From Candidatus Anammoximicrobium sp. (lineage in GTDB: Bacteria > Planctomycetota > Planctomycetia > Pirellulales > Pirellulaceae), in NCBI GenBank assembly GCA_012515235.1, contig JAAYYU010000027.1:161647-225646 (forward strand): 64,000 bases of DNA, in the 5' to 3' direction. Below the pieces are notes generated by a model. It worked only from the letters and a program-made list of their open reading frames with translations. It was not told the origin of the DNA and did not search any database. Below, one piece after another: positions 1 to 7,891 of the stretch. Made by a program: the position numbers and the translations under genes. Within the stretch, counting starts at the first letter, position 1; each line of letters begins with the position of its first letter.

Positions 1-156
1 GAAATGACCTCTTTCCTCGCGCGTTGTTGCTGCGCGGGCGTCGCTTCGTTATGCTTAGCGTGCCGGATGTTGCCGCCGGCTGCGAGGAACAGCCGGTTGC
101 TGGAAAACGGTTCGTGAGGTAATCCGAGTTCTTGCTCTCCCTGGAGGACTAAGATC

Positions 157-1524
157 ATGACGCAGATTCACCGCCGTCGGTTCTTGGCTCAAACCCGCGA
201 CGCGGGGTTGGGCATCGCTGCGGGCTGGACGATCCTGAACAACGCCGCTTCGGCGCGCGCCGCACCCGCCGCCGACAAGATCGTCCTGGGGCTGATTGGC
301 GCCGGCGGACGAGGCAGAAACTTGACCATGGACTTTGTCGCCCGTGGCGACGTCCACTTCGCCTGTGTCGCCGATGCCGACGGAAACCGCCAAGCCGCGG
401 TGTGCGCGGCGCTGGCCGAAAAACAAGGCGGAACAGCGCCACGGGGAACGCAGGAGTACCGTGAACTGCTGGAGGACAAGTCGATCGACGGCGTGATCGT
501 GGCTACGCCCGACCACTGGCACGCGCTGGCCACGATCCACGCCTGCCAGGCTGGCAAGGACGTGTACGTGGAAAAGCCACCGAGCCACAACGCCTGGGAA
601 GGCCGCAAGATGGTCGAAGCGGCGCGGAAGTACAACCGCGTCGTGCAGGTGGGCACGCAGAACCGCAGTGCCGAATACAACATCGCGGCCCGCAAGTACC
701 TCGCCGACGGCAAACTGGGCAAAGTGCATTTCGCCCGCATTTACAATCAGAAGGGGTGGAACAACTTTCCCATGCAGCCGGACAGCGAGCCGCCCGCCAC
801 CTTCGATTGGGACCGCTGGAACGGCCCGGCGCCGGAGGCCAAGTACAACGCCACCTACCACCGCAACTGGCACCATTTCTGGCGCTACTCCAGCGGCGAC
901 ATCATCAACGACGGCATCCACCAAATCGACTTGGCCCGGTTCGTGCTCGGCGTGGACTATCCCAAGAGCGTCTATTCGACCGGCGCGCGGTACGAACCGG
1001 GCGCGGCCGAATCGCCCGACACGCAGGTGGCCGTGTACGACTTTGACGACATGACCGTGACCTTCGAGTTGACGCTGTACACGCCCCACATCTTGAAAAT
1101 CTCGCCCATCATCCGCCAAGCGCCGGACAAGTACCCGTACTGGCCGCAGTGCGCCACGCGGATCGAAATCTACGGCAGCGACGGCCTGATGTGCCTGGGC
1201 CGGCACGGCGGCGGCTGGCAAGTGTTCGGCCGCCCCGGCCTGCAGGAAGGCGTGGTCAAGGACCAGCAGAAGGGGCTGTTCCCCGACCCGGAGCACAAGG
1301 AAAACTTCCTCCAGTGCATCCGCTCGCGCGAGCGTCCCAACGCCGACATCGAGGAAGGCCACATCAGCGTGCTGTGGGCGCACTACGCAACCATGAGCTA
1401 CCGGTTGGGCGGCCAGAAACTGGTCATCGACCGCCAGACGGAAAAGGTCGTCGGCAACGAGGACGCCATGAAGATGTTCAAGCGGGAGTACCGCAAGCCG
1501 TACGTGATCGAAGAACAGATCTGA
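157..1524 (+). CDS. Gfo/Idh/MocA family oxidoreductase, exported
   Basis: A 455-residue NAD(P)-dependent sugar oxidoreductase-like protein. The N-terminus has the twin-arginine style leader RRRFLAQTR followed by a hydrophobic stretch and an Ala-rich cleavage region (residues 5-35), so export is likely. The Rossmann motif GLIGAGGRGR lies near residues 47-56, and the EKP motif typical of the family (YVEKPPSHN) near residue 137. The rest fits the C-terminal alpha/beta domain. The ATG at 157 follows a GGAGG at 141-145. Planctomycetes carry many such secreted paralogs of unknown substrate; the substrate cannot be named here. It stands alone on the plus strand and is followed by a long palindromic spacer. 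Confidence 0.93.
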   Translation: MTQIHRRRFLAQTRDAGLGIAAGWTILNNAASARAAPAADKIVLGLIGAGGRGRNLTMDFVARGDVHFACVADADGNRQAAVCAALAEKQGGTAPRGTQEYRELLEDKSIDGVIVATPDHWHALATIHACQAGKDVYVEKPPSHNAWEGRKMVEAARKYNRVVQVGTQNRSAEYNIAARKYLADGKLGKVHFARIYNQKGWNNFPMQPDSEPPATFDWDRWNGPAPEAKYNATYHRNWHHFWRYSSGDIINDGIHQIDLARFVLGVDYPKSVYSTGARYEPGAAESPDTQVAVYDFDDMTVTFELTLYTPHILKISPIIRQAPDKYPYWPQCATRIEIYGSDGLMCLGRHGGGWQVFGRPGLQEGVVKDQQKGLFPDPEHKENFLQCIRSRERPNADIEEGHISVLWAHYATMSYRLGGQKLVIDRQTEKVVGNEDAMKMFKREYRKPYVIEEQI

Positions 1525-1552
1525 AAGACGGCTCGCGAAAGGCAAGCGCGAA

Positions 1553-1639
1553 AAGTAAAGCTGGCAGGAAAATGGGACAGAAAGAGGGAAGAACGGGCTC
1601 TGTCTCTTTCAGCCCCCATCTTTCTGCCAGCTTTTACTT
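1553..1639. repeat. Long imperfect inverted repeat downstream of the oxidoreductase
   Basis: The left arm at 1553-1576 (AAGTAAAGCTGGCAG then GAAAATGGG) is matched by a near-complementary right arm at 1614-1638. The central part is purine-rich on one side and pyrimidine-rich on the other. It could form a very long hairpin and so end transcription of the oxidoreductase, or be a decayed MITE-like unit. Confidence 0.65.
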
Positions 1640-1641
1640 CT

Positions 1642-1751
1642 GGTTCCCAGGCTCCGCCTGGGAACCGGCTGTCCGCGAAGCTCTGCTTCGCGCCTTGGAA
1701 CCCGAACTTCCGAAAACGTGCGTACCCCTCGCAGAGCTTGGCAACGAGGGG
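1642..1751. repeat. Cluster of three short perfect hairpins
   Basis: Three hairpins sit side by side. The first is an 11-bp stem GGTTCCCAGGC with a 3-nt loop at 1642-1666. The second is a 7-bp stem GCGAAGC with loop TCT at 1675-1691. The third has arms CCCCTCG at 1725-1731 and CGAGGGG at 1745-1751. No gene is evident from 1525 to 2133; the space is filled by these palindromes and by a copy of the dispersed repeat at 1961-2049. Confidence 0.6.
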
Positions 1752-1960
1752 CAATCCTGAACGGAGAATGAAAAACGCGTCGAAGACGCGTCGATCGCCC
1801 CGCGGTATTCTGCATTCCGGATTCGCGATTCCGGAGTTGCTGTTTACCGCGTAGACCGCCGTCCGGCTGAGGACCGTCGCAGACAAGCCGTGGTCTACCA
1901 CGCTCCGGCCGACATCCGGTTGGAGGATCTGCTGACATCGGTCTGGGGATGTCGCCGGTC

Positions 1961-2049
1961 CAGGGACAGGCACCTCGCGGTGGCCGTTCTTCCTCGGCTT
2001 TCTCCAACGCAGCTCGGAACCAAGCCTCTTTTTTCAACAGGCTGTTGAG
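1961..2049 (+). repeat. Dispersed intergenic repeat, copy A
   Basis: This copy shares a body (GGGACAGGCACCTCGCGG, then GCCGTTCTTCCT, then GCAGCTCGGA) and a right end TTTTTTCAACAGGCTG with the copies at about 25904-26006, 34909-35049 and 50170-50287. The left terminal repeat seen in the 35-kb copy is missing here. Confidence 0.65.
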
Positions 2050-2133
2050 ATTCAGGATCGTCGTGCCGGGGCCAGCCGGGTTGCACCGCGGGCACGCGGA
2101 GCGATGAGCCCTGTCTTTCGATTTGCGGCGGCA

Positions 2134-2922
2134 CTAGTCCGCAAATACTGTCTGCTCCAGGGTGATCGGACCCAGCTTGTTCTCGCCCGGCTTGATGTCG
2201 ACTTCCAGCCGACCGTTTTTCCATTCGATCCTCTTACCGCCTTGGTTCACCTGGCTGAGGTAACCCGCTTTCTCATGCCAAAACTGGATCGTCCACTTGC
2301 CCACCGGCAGGTTCTTGATCAGCAGTCTCCCGTTGGCGTCGCTGCTGGCCATGTAGGGGTTGTCGCGGATCAGCAGCCAAGCCGACATCCAGGGGTGAAT
2401 CGCGCAACTGACTCGCGCCGGCAACTGTTCGGCGTGCGAAAAGCCATGTTCCACTTGGCCCTTGGCCGGAATCGTATAGTTGATGGGCGGATTGGCAAAC
2501 GTGACGATCTTGCAGCTGTGCCGAATCTCGTCGCTGTTGCTCAGAATCAGCGTCTGCGTGGTCCGCAGCAGCAGCACATGAGGATCGAACCGGCAGCAGT
2601 TGCTGTCCAGTTTGACGCTGGCCCTGACGGTAGCGTCGTACGACGGATGTGGCCTCGGCGATTCGCCGCTGCGGCCCAAGTACAAATACGCGAAGACGTT
2701 GGAGATGCCCTTGTTCTCCGCATTGACCGCCAGCGACTCGTCGACAATGCGGAACTTGCCACAAAACTCGGCGTCCTTGGTGACGGTCAGCGTCGCCTCC
2801 TTCGGCAGTTGGCCGTCGTAGACGAACGTCGCGGAGAGATCTCCCCATTGCTGCGCGGGCAGCCAAGCCGCAGGCAGCCAAACGCTCAAGACCGCGAACA
2901 GCACCAACCTCAGGCGTTCCAT
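2134..2922 (-). CDS. Secreted cupredoxin-like protein with C-terminal carboxypeptidase-regulatory-like domain
   Basis: A 262-residue exported protein with a signal peptide at residues 1-23 (hydrophobic stretch then LPAQQW). Residues 120-185 resemble a methylamine-utilisation or cupredoxin-like domain. H135 and the spaced set C173-x2-H176-x2-M179 match a type 1 copper site (His, Cys, His, Met). Residues 188-240 (SDANGRLLIKNLPVGKW) resemble a CarboxypepD_reg beta-sandwich. The ATG at 2922 has a strong AGGAGA upstream. Copper binding is inferred from the motif only. An electron-transfer or copper-carrying role in the periplasm is possible. Neighbours give no clear partner. Confidence 0.8.
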   Translation of the reverse strand: MERLRLVLFAVLSVWLPAAWLPAQQWGDLSATFVYDGQLPKEATLTVTKDAEFCGKFRIVDESLAVNAENKGISNVFAYLYLGRSGESPRPHPSYDATVRASVKLDSNCCRFDPHVLLLRTTQTLILSNSDEIRHSCKIVTFANPPINYTIPAKGQVEHGFSHAEQLPARVSCAIHPWMSAWLLIRDNPYMASSDANGRLLIKNLPVGKWTIQFWHEKAGYLSQVNQGGKRIEWKNGRLEVDIKPGENKLGPITLEQTVFAD

Positions 2923-3449
2923 CGTTCCACTCTCCTCTTCTTGTGTTTGTCGACTTGCGTCAAGACAACCTCCAATATGGGCCGGCGGCAGTGTACCATG
3001 TCCGGGTCAGGCAGGGTATACCGCGCGCCGTGGCGGACGGCCCGCCGGGCCTGCGGAGGGCAGATTGACAGAAACACTGGGGTCAGAAGAAGGACCCTTG
3101 AAAACGGCGCTATTCGGCGACGTTTCTGCTGTCAGTCTTTCCGCCATCTGGAAGGAATGCGGGGCAAGGCACCAACCAAGGCAATGTTCGCATTTTGCCA
3201 ACCCGCCTTGAGGCTCCGCCGGCGCTGCTCGCGGCGGGTGCCCGCTTGATCGCCCCGCGCCCGCAAATCGTGTCGAGTGCGGCTCAGGCCGCCTCGGGGG
3301 GACCTAATCCAGGCTGACGGAATCTGGGCCGACTGGATTGGTCCGCTCTTGGGCGATAAGACGAGCAGGCCGGAACGAGTCCGCGCCGTTCCGGCCTGCT
3401 GTCTGTCGTGTTGCCCGCAGACAGTCTCCTGCCAGGAAGGAATCCGCCG
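2923..3449. other. Intergenic region with one strong hairpin
   Basis: About 530 bp without a convincing gene. The reading frames here lack family resemblance or a ribosome binding site. The only clear structure is the hairpin at 3364-3400. Confidence 0.6.
3364..3400 (-). terminator. Hairpin terminator after the second oxidoreductase
   Basis: A 13-bp perfect stem (AGCAGGCCGGAAC paired with GTTCCGGCCTGCT) and an 11-nt loop, 50 bp beyond the stop of the minus-strand oxidoreductase. The T-tract on the minus side is weak, so it may rely on the stem alone. Confidence 0.6.
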
Positions 3450-4757
3450 TCACCCGTCCAGGACCCAGCCCTGGCGGTATTCGCGGCGGAGGAACCGGTC
3501 GGCTTCCGGGCAATTGCGGGCCTTCAGGTTCTTGGCGTCCCAGTCCAACTTTTGGTTCACCCGGAAGGCGACGGCAGCCAGCAAATTGGCTTCGATCAGC
3601 TTGCCGGAGTAATCGAAGTTGCACAGCGTCGGAGCGCCGGTCTTAACGCCGTGGATCCACTCCTGGTAGTGTCCCAACGACGGCGGAATGGTCTGCTCCG
3701 GCGGCTTGAAGTCCTTATACTGGTCCTCCGGCAGCAGGATTCGTTTGCCGTAGTCGGCCAGCAACTGGCCCTTGTCGCCGATGAACAAGACGCCGATGCC
3801 CCACTTGTTCAGGTCGTGTCCCGGAGGCGACGGCGGGCGTTTGATGCCATCGTACCACTTCAACGTGATCGGCCCGCGATTGCCGATGGCCGGGTGCTCC
3901 CAGCACGCGGTCAGCCAATTCGGATAACTCTCGTCGCTGCGGGGATCGCCGTCGGCCACGACGTTCAGCGGGTCACGCAACCCCAGGGCCCAGAACGGCA
4001 GGTCGATCAAGTGACTGCCCATGTCGCCCAAGCAGCCGTTGCCCCAGTCCCAGTGTTGTTCCCAAGTCGTACAGCCGCGCGGGTAGCTGGGATGGTACGG
4101 CCGGTAGGGTGCGGGGCCAAGCCACAGGTCCCAATTCAGCTCCGGCGGGCAGGGCGGTTCATCCGTGGGCCGCGCCGGGGTCGGCCCGACGCGGCTGCAC
4201 CACACGTGGGCTTCGCGGACGGTCCCGATCGCCCCGCCCTGGACCAGTTCGACCACGCGACGGTAGTTGTCCGTGGCATGGATCTGGGTGCCCATCTGCG
4301 TGGCCAGCTTGTCCTTGTTGGCCAGGTATTTTTCCTGCACCACACGGGCCTCGTACACACAGTGCGCCAACGGCTTTTCGCAATACACGCTCAGGCCCCG
4401 GTTCATGGCCCACACGCTGGCCGGGGCATGGGTGTGGTCGGTCGTGCTGACGACCACCGCGTCCAGGTCCTTCTGGTCGACCAACTTTCGCCAGTCGTCA
4501 TACGTCTTGGCCTTGGGGTGTTTCGCGGCCGCTGACGCCAGCTTTTTTGAGTCCACGTCGCACAGCGCGGCGATGTTTTCGCTGGACACTCCGCCCATGT
4601 TGGCCCCGCCGCGTCCCGTGGCGCCAATGATTCCGATGTTCAGTTTCTCGTTGGGCGAGTTGCTCTCGGCCGCTCGGCCGAGGCCGCTGACCCAGAACCC
4701 CGCGCCCAGCGCGGCAGTGGTCTGTAGAAAACGGCGGCGATCTGTTTGTCGATTCAT
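3450..4757 (-). CDS. Gfo/Idh/MocA family oxidoreductase, Tat-exported
   Basis: A 435-residue oxidoreductase. The chosen ATG at 4757 gives MNRQTDRRRFLQTTAALGAG, a clear twin-arginine leader, and is preceded by AAAGGAA. A longer frame opening at 4847 lacks both. Family signs are the Rossmann motif GIIGATGRGG near residue 42 and the EKP motif (YCEKPLAHC) near residue 125. The domain around residues 190-330 contains W-D-x-W-L-G-P, common in planctomycete paralogs. It lies 86 bp downstream of an isochorismatase-family gene on the same strand, so cotranscription is possible. Substrate unknown. Confidence 0.93.
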   Translation of the reverse strand: MNRQTDRRRFLQTTAALGAGFWVSGLGRAAESNSPNEKLNIGIIGATGRGGANMGGVSSENIAALCDVDSKKLASAAAKHPKAKTYDDWRKLVDQKDLDAVVVSTTDHTHAPASVWAMNRGLSVYCEKPLAHCVYEARVVQEKYLANKDKLATQMGTQIHATDNYRRVVELVQGGAIGTVREAHVWCSRVGPTPARPTDEPPCPPELNWDLWLGPAPYRPYHPSYPRGCTTWEQHWDWGNGCLGDMGSHLIDLPFWALGLRDPLNVVADGDPRSDESYPNWLTACWEHPAIGNRGPITLKWYDGIKRPPSPPGHDLNKWGIGVLFIGDKGQLLADYGKRILLPEDQYKDFKPPEQTIPPSLGHYQEWIHGVKTGAPTLCNFDYSGKLIEANLLAAVAFRVNQKLDWDAKNLKARNCPEADRFLRREYRQGWVLDG

Positions 4758-4843
4758 CAAAGTTCCTTTCGTGCTAACGGTATCATTGCTCAACGCAGCC
4801 TCACCAGCCACGCTTCCACGCTTCGTCCTTCGTCCTTCATCCT

Positions 4844-5437
4844 TCATCCTTCATCTCCCGGCGTTTGTTCCCGCGCCAGTTGGCTGATCTGCTTGAACTC
4901 GGGCGTCCCGGCGACTTCGCACCACTCGAACAGCGCCGCCTCGGTGGTGGTCAGCGTCGCCCCGGCCGAATTCATGCGCCGCAGCGCCGTCTGGTAGTCG
5001 AGTTCGAACCGCGAGCCGACGGCATCGACGGGGACATAGACGCGGAAGCCGTCGCCCAGCAGGTCCAGTACGGTCTGTTGGACGCAGACGTGCGTTTCCA
5101 CGCCGACGACCAGGGCTTTGGGCCGGCCCTGTTCCGCCCAGCGGCGGAAAATGCCGCCGCACTCGCCGCAACTGAAGGTCAACTTGGCGGGAATCGCACC
5201 CAACCGCTCCGCCAGTACGGCGACCGTCGGACCCAGGCCCTTCGGATACTGCTCGGTGGCGGCGATTTCCAGGCCCAACAGGCGCGCGCCGTCGATCAAG
5301 CGGCGCACGTTCCAGATCACCCGCGAGGCGTTGCGGATCGAGGGCAGCAGACGCTCCTGCATGTCGATAACCAGCAAGGCCGTATCGTCGCGAGACATCA
5401 ACTCCGGGCTGCGTGGCAAGCGGTCGGCGGTGTTCAT
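4844..5437 (-). CDS. Isochorismatase-family cysteine hydrolase
   Basis: A 197-residue protein of the isochorismatase-like (cysteine hydrolase) fold. The expected catalytic triad is visible: D25 in LLVIDMQ, K85 in AKLTFSC and C118 in [10 protein letters not shown]. It is similar to YcaC/nicotinamidase-type proteins, but the substrate is not determined by sequence. The start is uncertain: ATG at 5437 (MNTADR) and ATG at 5446 (MRPMNT) are both possible, and the frame further upstream looks non-coding. It is divergent from hslV across about 375 bp. Confidence 0.88.
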   Translation of the reverse strand: MNTADRLPRSPELMSRDDTALLVIDMQERLLPSIRNASRVIWNVRRLIDGARLLGLEIAATEQYPKGLGPTVAVLAERLGAIPAKLTFSCGECGGIFRRWAEQGRPKALVVGVETHVCVQQTVLDLLGDGFRVYVPVDAVGSRFELDYQTALRRMNSAGATLTTTEAALFEWCEVAGTPEFKQISQLAREQTPGDEG

Positions 5438-5812
5438 GGGTCTCATTGTTCTGGCCGCGGAGCGGAAAAGCAAGTCGGCAAAAAACGCGGCAACTTGGCA
5501 ACGCGAAATCCGGTCCAGATTCGACGCACGGCCCAAGTTCAGACCGGGCGGCCGTTCGGCATCTCGGCGGTTGGGGCTTGGCCGTTCCGATTCGTTTCCG
5601 GTTCCGGGCTTCTGGTTCCTGATTTCGAGGGTCCCACCGCAGCCTGCCCTGCGGCGTTTTTCGTTTACCGCCCCTGGAGTTCTTGGGGGTTTTCCGCCAC
5701 ACTGTTGGTTTTGGGGCACAGGTGGGGCGCGTCTGCGAGCCCCATCCGACGGCGGCTTGGTGACGCAGTGGGACCCGAAGACTCGTTCCACCCTACGCTG
5801 GATTTTCTCGCG
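5438..5812. other. Intergenic region between the divergent hydrolase and hslV
   Basis: About 375 bp containing no recognisable gene or RNA. It should hold the promoters for both directions, but no convincing sigma-70 box was found. Confidence 0.5.
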
Positions 5813-6355
5813 ATGCAACTACATGCAACCACGATTTTGACGGTCCGCCACCTGGGCAAGGTCGCCATGGGCGGCGACGGCCAAGTGACGCTGGGCACCG
5901 CGGTCGTCAAGGGCGACGCGGTGAAGATCCGCCGCTTGGCCGAGGGCGCCGTGTTGTGCGGCTTTGCCGGCGGGGCAGCCGACGCTTTTGCGTTGCTGGA
6001 GCGGTTCGAGGCCAAGTTGAAGGACTATCCGGCGAACATGCCGCGGGCCGCGACGGAATTGGCCAAGGAATGGCGCACGGACCGGGCGCTGCGGCGACTG
6101 GAAGCCTTGTTGACGGTCGCGGACGCGCGGCACACCTTGCTGGTCAGCGGCAACGGCGACGTGATTCAGCCCACGGACGGGATCATCGGCGTGGGCTCCG
6201 GCGGCAACTACGCCGTAGCCGCCGCCCGCGCGCTGGTCGCCCACTCGCCCTTGGACGCAGCAGGCATCGTCCGTACGGCCCTGGAAATCGCAGCCGGCAT
6301 TGACATCTACACCAACGACAAAATCCTCGTCGAGGAACTGGAGTGCCAGAGGTGA
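5813..6355 (+). CDS. hslV: ATP-dependent protease peptidase subunit HslV
   Basis: A 180-residue proteolytic subunit of the HslUV (ClpQY) protease. The core [20 protein letters not shown] aligns with the N-terminus of Escherichia coli HslV. The nucleophile would be T6, so a five-residue leader (MQLHA) must be removed, unlike in E. coli where only Met is lost. GSGG near residue 125 and the ending [12 protein letters not shown] also match the family. The ATG at 5813 is chosen by homology; no good ribosome binding site precedes it. Its stop overlaps the start region of hslU, as expected of a coupled pair. Confidence 0.96.
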   Translation: MQLHATTILTVRHLGKVAMGGDGQVTLGTAVVKGDAVKIRRLAEGAVLCGFAGGAADAFALLERFEAKLKDYPANMPRAATELAKEWRTDRALRRLEALLTVADARHTLLVSGNGDVIQPTDGIIGVGSGGNYAVAAARALVAHSPLDAAGIVRTALEIAAGIDIYTNDKILVEELECQR

Positions 6356-7725
6356 GACAGCTTGCTACGGAGATCGCGACTTTGGAAACTCGGGTTTTGA
6401 CGCCGCGGGAAATCGTCGCCGAGTTGGACCGGTACATCGTCGGGCAGGCAGCCGCCAAGCGGGCGGTGGCGATCGCCATCCGCAACCGCTGGCGCCGGCA
6501 GAACCTGGGCGAGGACATGCGCGAGGAAGTCGCGCCCAAAAACATCCTGATGGTCGGCCCCACCGGCGTCGGCAAGACCGAGATCGCCCGCCGCCTGGCC
6601 CGCTTGACCGGCGCGCCGTTCATCAAGGTCGAGGCCACGAAGTACACCGAAGTCGGCTACTACGGCCGCGACGTCGAGAGCATGGTCCGCGAACTGGTGG
6701 AAAACGCCATCGGCCTGATCCGCGAACGCGAGCGGAAAAGTGTCGAGCCCGAGGCGAAACGGCGGGTCGAGGAGCGGCTGCTGGACCTGATTTGCCCGCG
6801 GCCGACGTCGGACTTCGACCGCGAGGAGGACGGCAAGGATTCGACTCAGCAGCAGGAACGCACGCGCACGAAGATGCGGGCCATGCTGGCCGCCGGCGAA
6901 CTGGACCAGCGGACAGTCGAATTGACCGTCGAACAGAAGGCCACGCCGATCATGGTCGGCAGCCTGGGCCTGGAACAGATGGACATGGACCTGCAGGGCA
7001 TGTTCGAGAAAATCCTGCCCCGCTCCACCTCCCGCCGCGAGATGTCGGTCGCCCAGGCCCGCGAAGTGATGTTCGAACAGGAATGCGACGCCTTGCTGGA
7101 CCCGGAGAAGATCAATGCGGCCGCCATCGAACTGGCGGAGAACATGGGCATCATCTTCGTCGACGAACTGGACAAGGTGGTCGCCAGCGACACGCGCGGA
7201 GCGGACGTGTCCCGCCAGGGCGTGCAGCGCGATCTGCTGCCCATCATCGAAGGCACTACCGTCCAGACTCGCTACGGCTATGTCCGCACCGATCACATCC
7301 TGTTCGTCGCCGCCGGAGCGTTCCACCGCGCCAAGCCCAGCGACCTGATGCCCGAACTCCAGGGCCGGTTCCCGATCCGCGTCGAATTGAACGACCTGAC
7401 CAAGGATGATTTCGTCCGCATTCTGACTGAGCCCCAGAACTCGCTCACCAAGCAGTACGCCGCCCTGATGCAGACCGAACACGTCGAATTGTCCTTCACC
7501 GACGACGCGATCGACTCGCTGGCGGCGTACGCCTTCAAAGTCAATCAATCGACCCAGAACATCGGCGCGCGGCGCTTGTACACGATCATGGAACGTGTGC
7601 TGGAGGAACTGAGCTTCGAAAGCCCGGACAGGAAATCAGGCCCGGTCGTCATCAACGCCGAGTACGTCAAGGAACGGCTGGAGGAAGTGACGGAGGATGA
7701 AGAACTGAGCAAGTTCATCCTGTAG
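6343..7725 (+). CDS. hslU: ATP-dependent protease ATPase subunit HslU
   Basis: A 460-residue AAA+ unfoldase that forms a hexamer on HslV. Walker A GPTGVGKT lies at residues 72-79 and Walker [10 protein letters not shown] near residues 267-275. An intermediate (I) domain runs through about residues 110-240 with [10 protein letters not shown], and the C-terminus ends in KFIL, the tail that docks into HslV. Two GTG starts are plausible: 6343 (GAGGA six bases upstream, 13-bp overlap with hslV) and 6352 (GTGA four-base overlap). Slightly longer than E. coli HslU. Confidence 0.97.
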   Translation: MPEVRQLATEIATLETRVLTPREIVAELDRYIVGQAAAKRAVAIAIRNRWRRQNLGEDMREEVAPKNILMVGPTGVGKTEIARRLARLTGAPFIKVEATKYTEVGYYGRDVESMVRELVENAIGLIRERERKSVEPEAKRRVEERLLDLICPRPTSDFDREEDGKDSTQQQERTRTKMRAMLAAGELDQRTVELTVEQKATPIMVGSLGLEQMDMDLQGMFEKILPRSTSRREMSVAQAREVMFEQECDALLDPEKINAAAIELAENMGIIFVDELDKVVASDTRGADVSRQGVQRDLLPIIEGTTVQTRYGYVRTDHILFVAAGAFHRAKPSDLMPELQGRFPIRVELNDLTKDDFVRILTEPQNSLTKQYAALMQTEHVELSFTDDAIDSLAAYAFKVNQSTQNIGARRLYTIMERVLEELSFESPDRKSGPVVINAEYVKERLEEVTEDEELSKFIL

Positions 7726-7829
7726 GGACTTTGGGAGAACTGGGCGGAAACTGGGCGGGATGAGCGGGGCGGCGGGTTGCCCTGCCGGACCCGCGACGCG
7801 GCCAACCGCGTCCGCCAGAAACGGCAAAA

Positions 7830-7855
7830 GCCCGGCTTCCGGAAAGAAGCCGGGC
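7830..7855 (-). terminator. Rho-independent terminator between hslU and the porin
   Basis: A 10-bp perfect stem (GCCCGGCTTC with GAAGCCGGGC) and a 6-nt loop. On the minus strand it is followed by TTTTG, so it mainly ends the porin transcript. It may also stop hslU read-through from the other side. Confidence 0.75.
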
Positions 7856-7891
7856 CCGTCTGCCGAAGGTCTTTGATCCGTTCGCTCTTTT

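Noticed and set aside
4758..4847. N-terminal extension of the second oxidoreductase
   Set aside because: The 30 extra residues are charged and lie before a normal twin-arginine leader; the inner ATG has the ribosome binding site.
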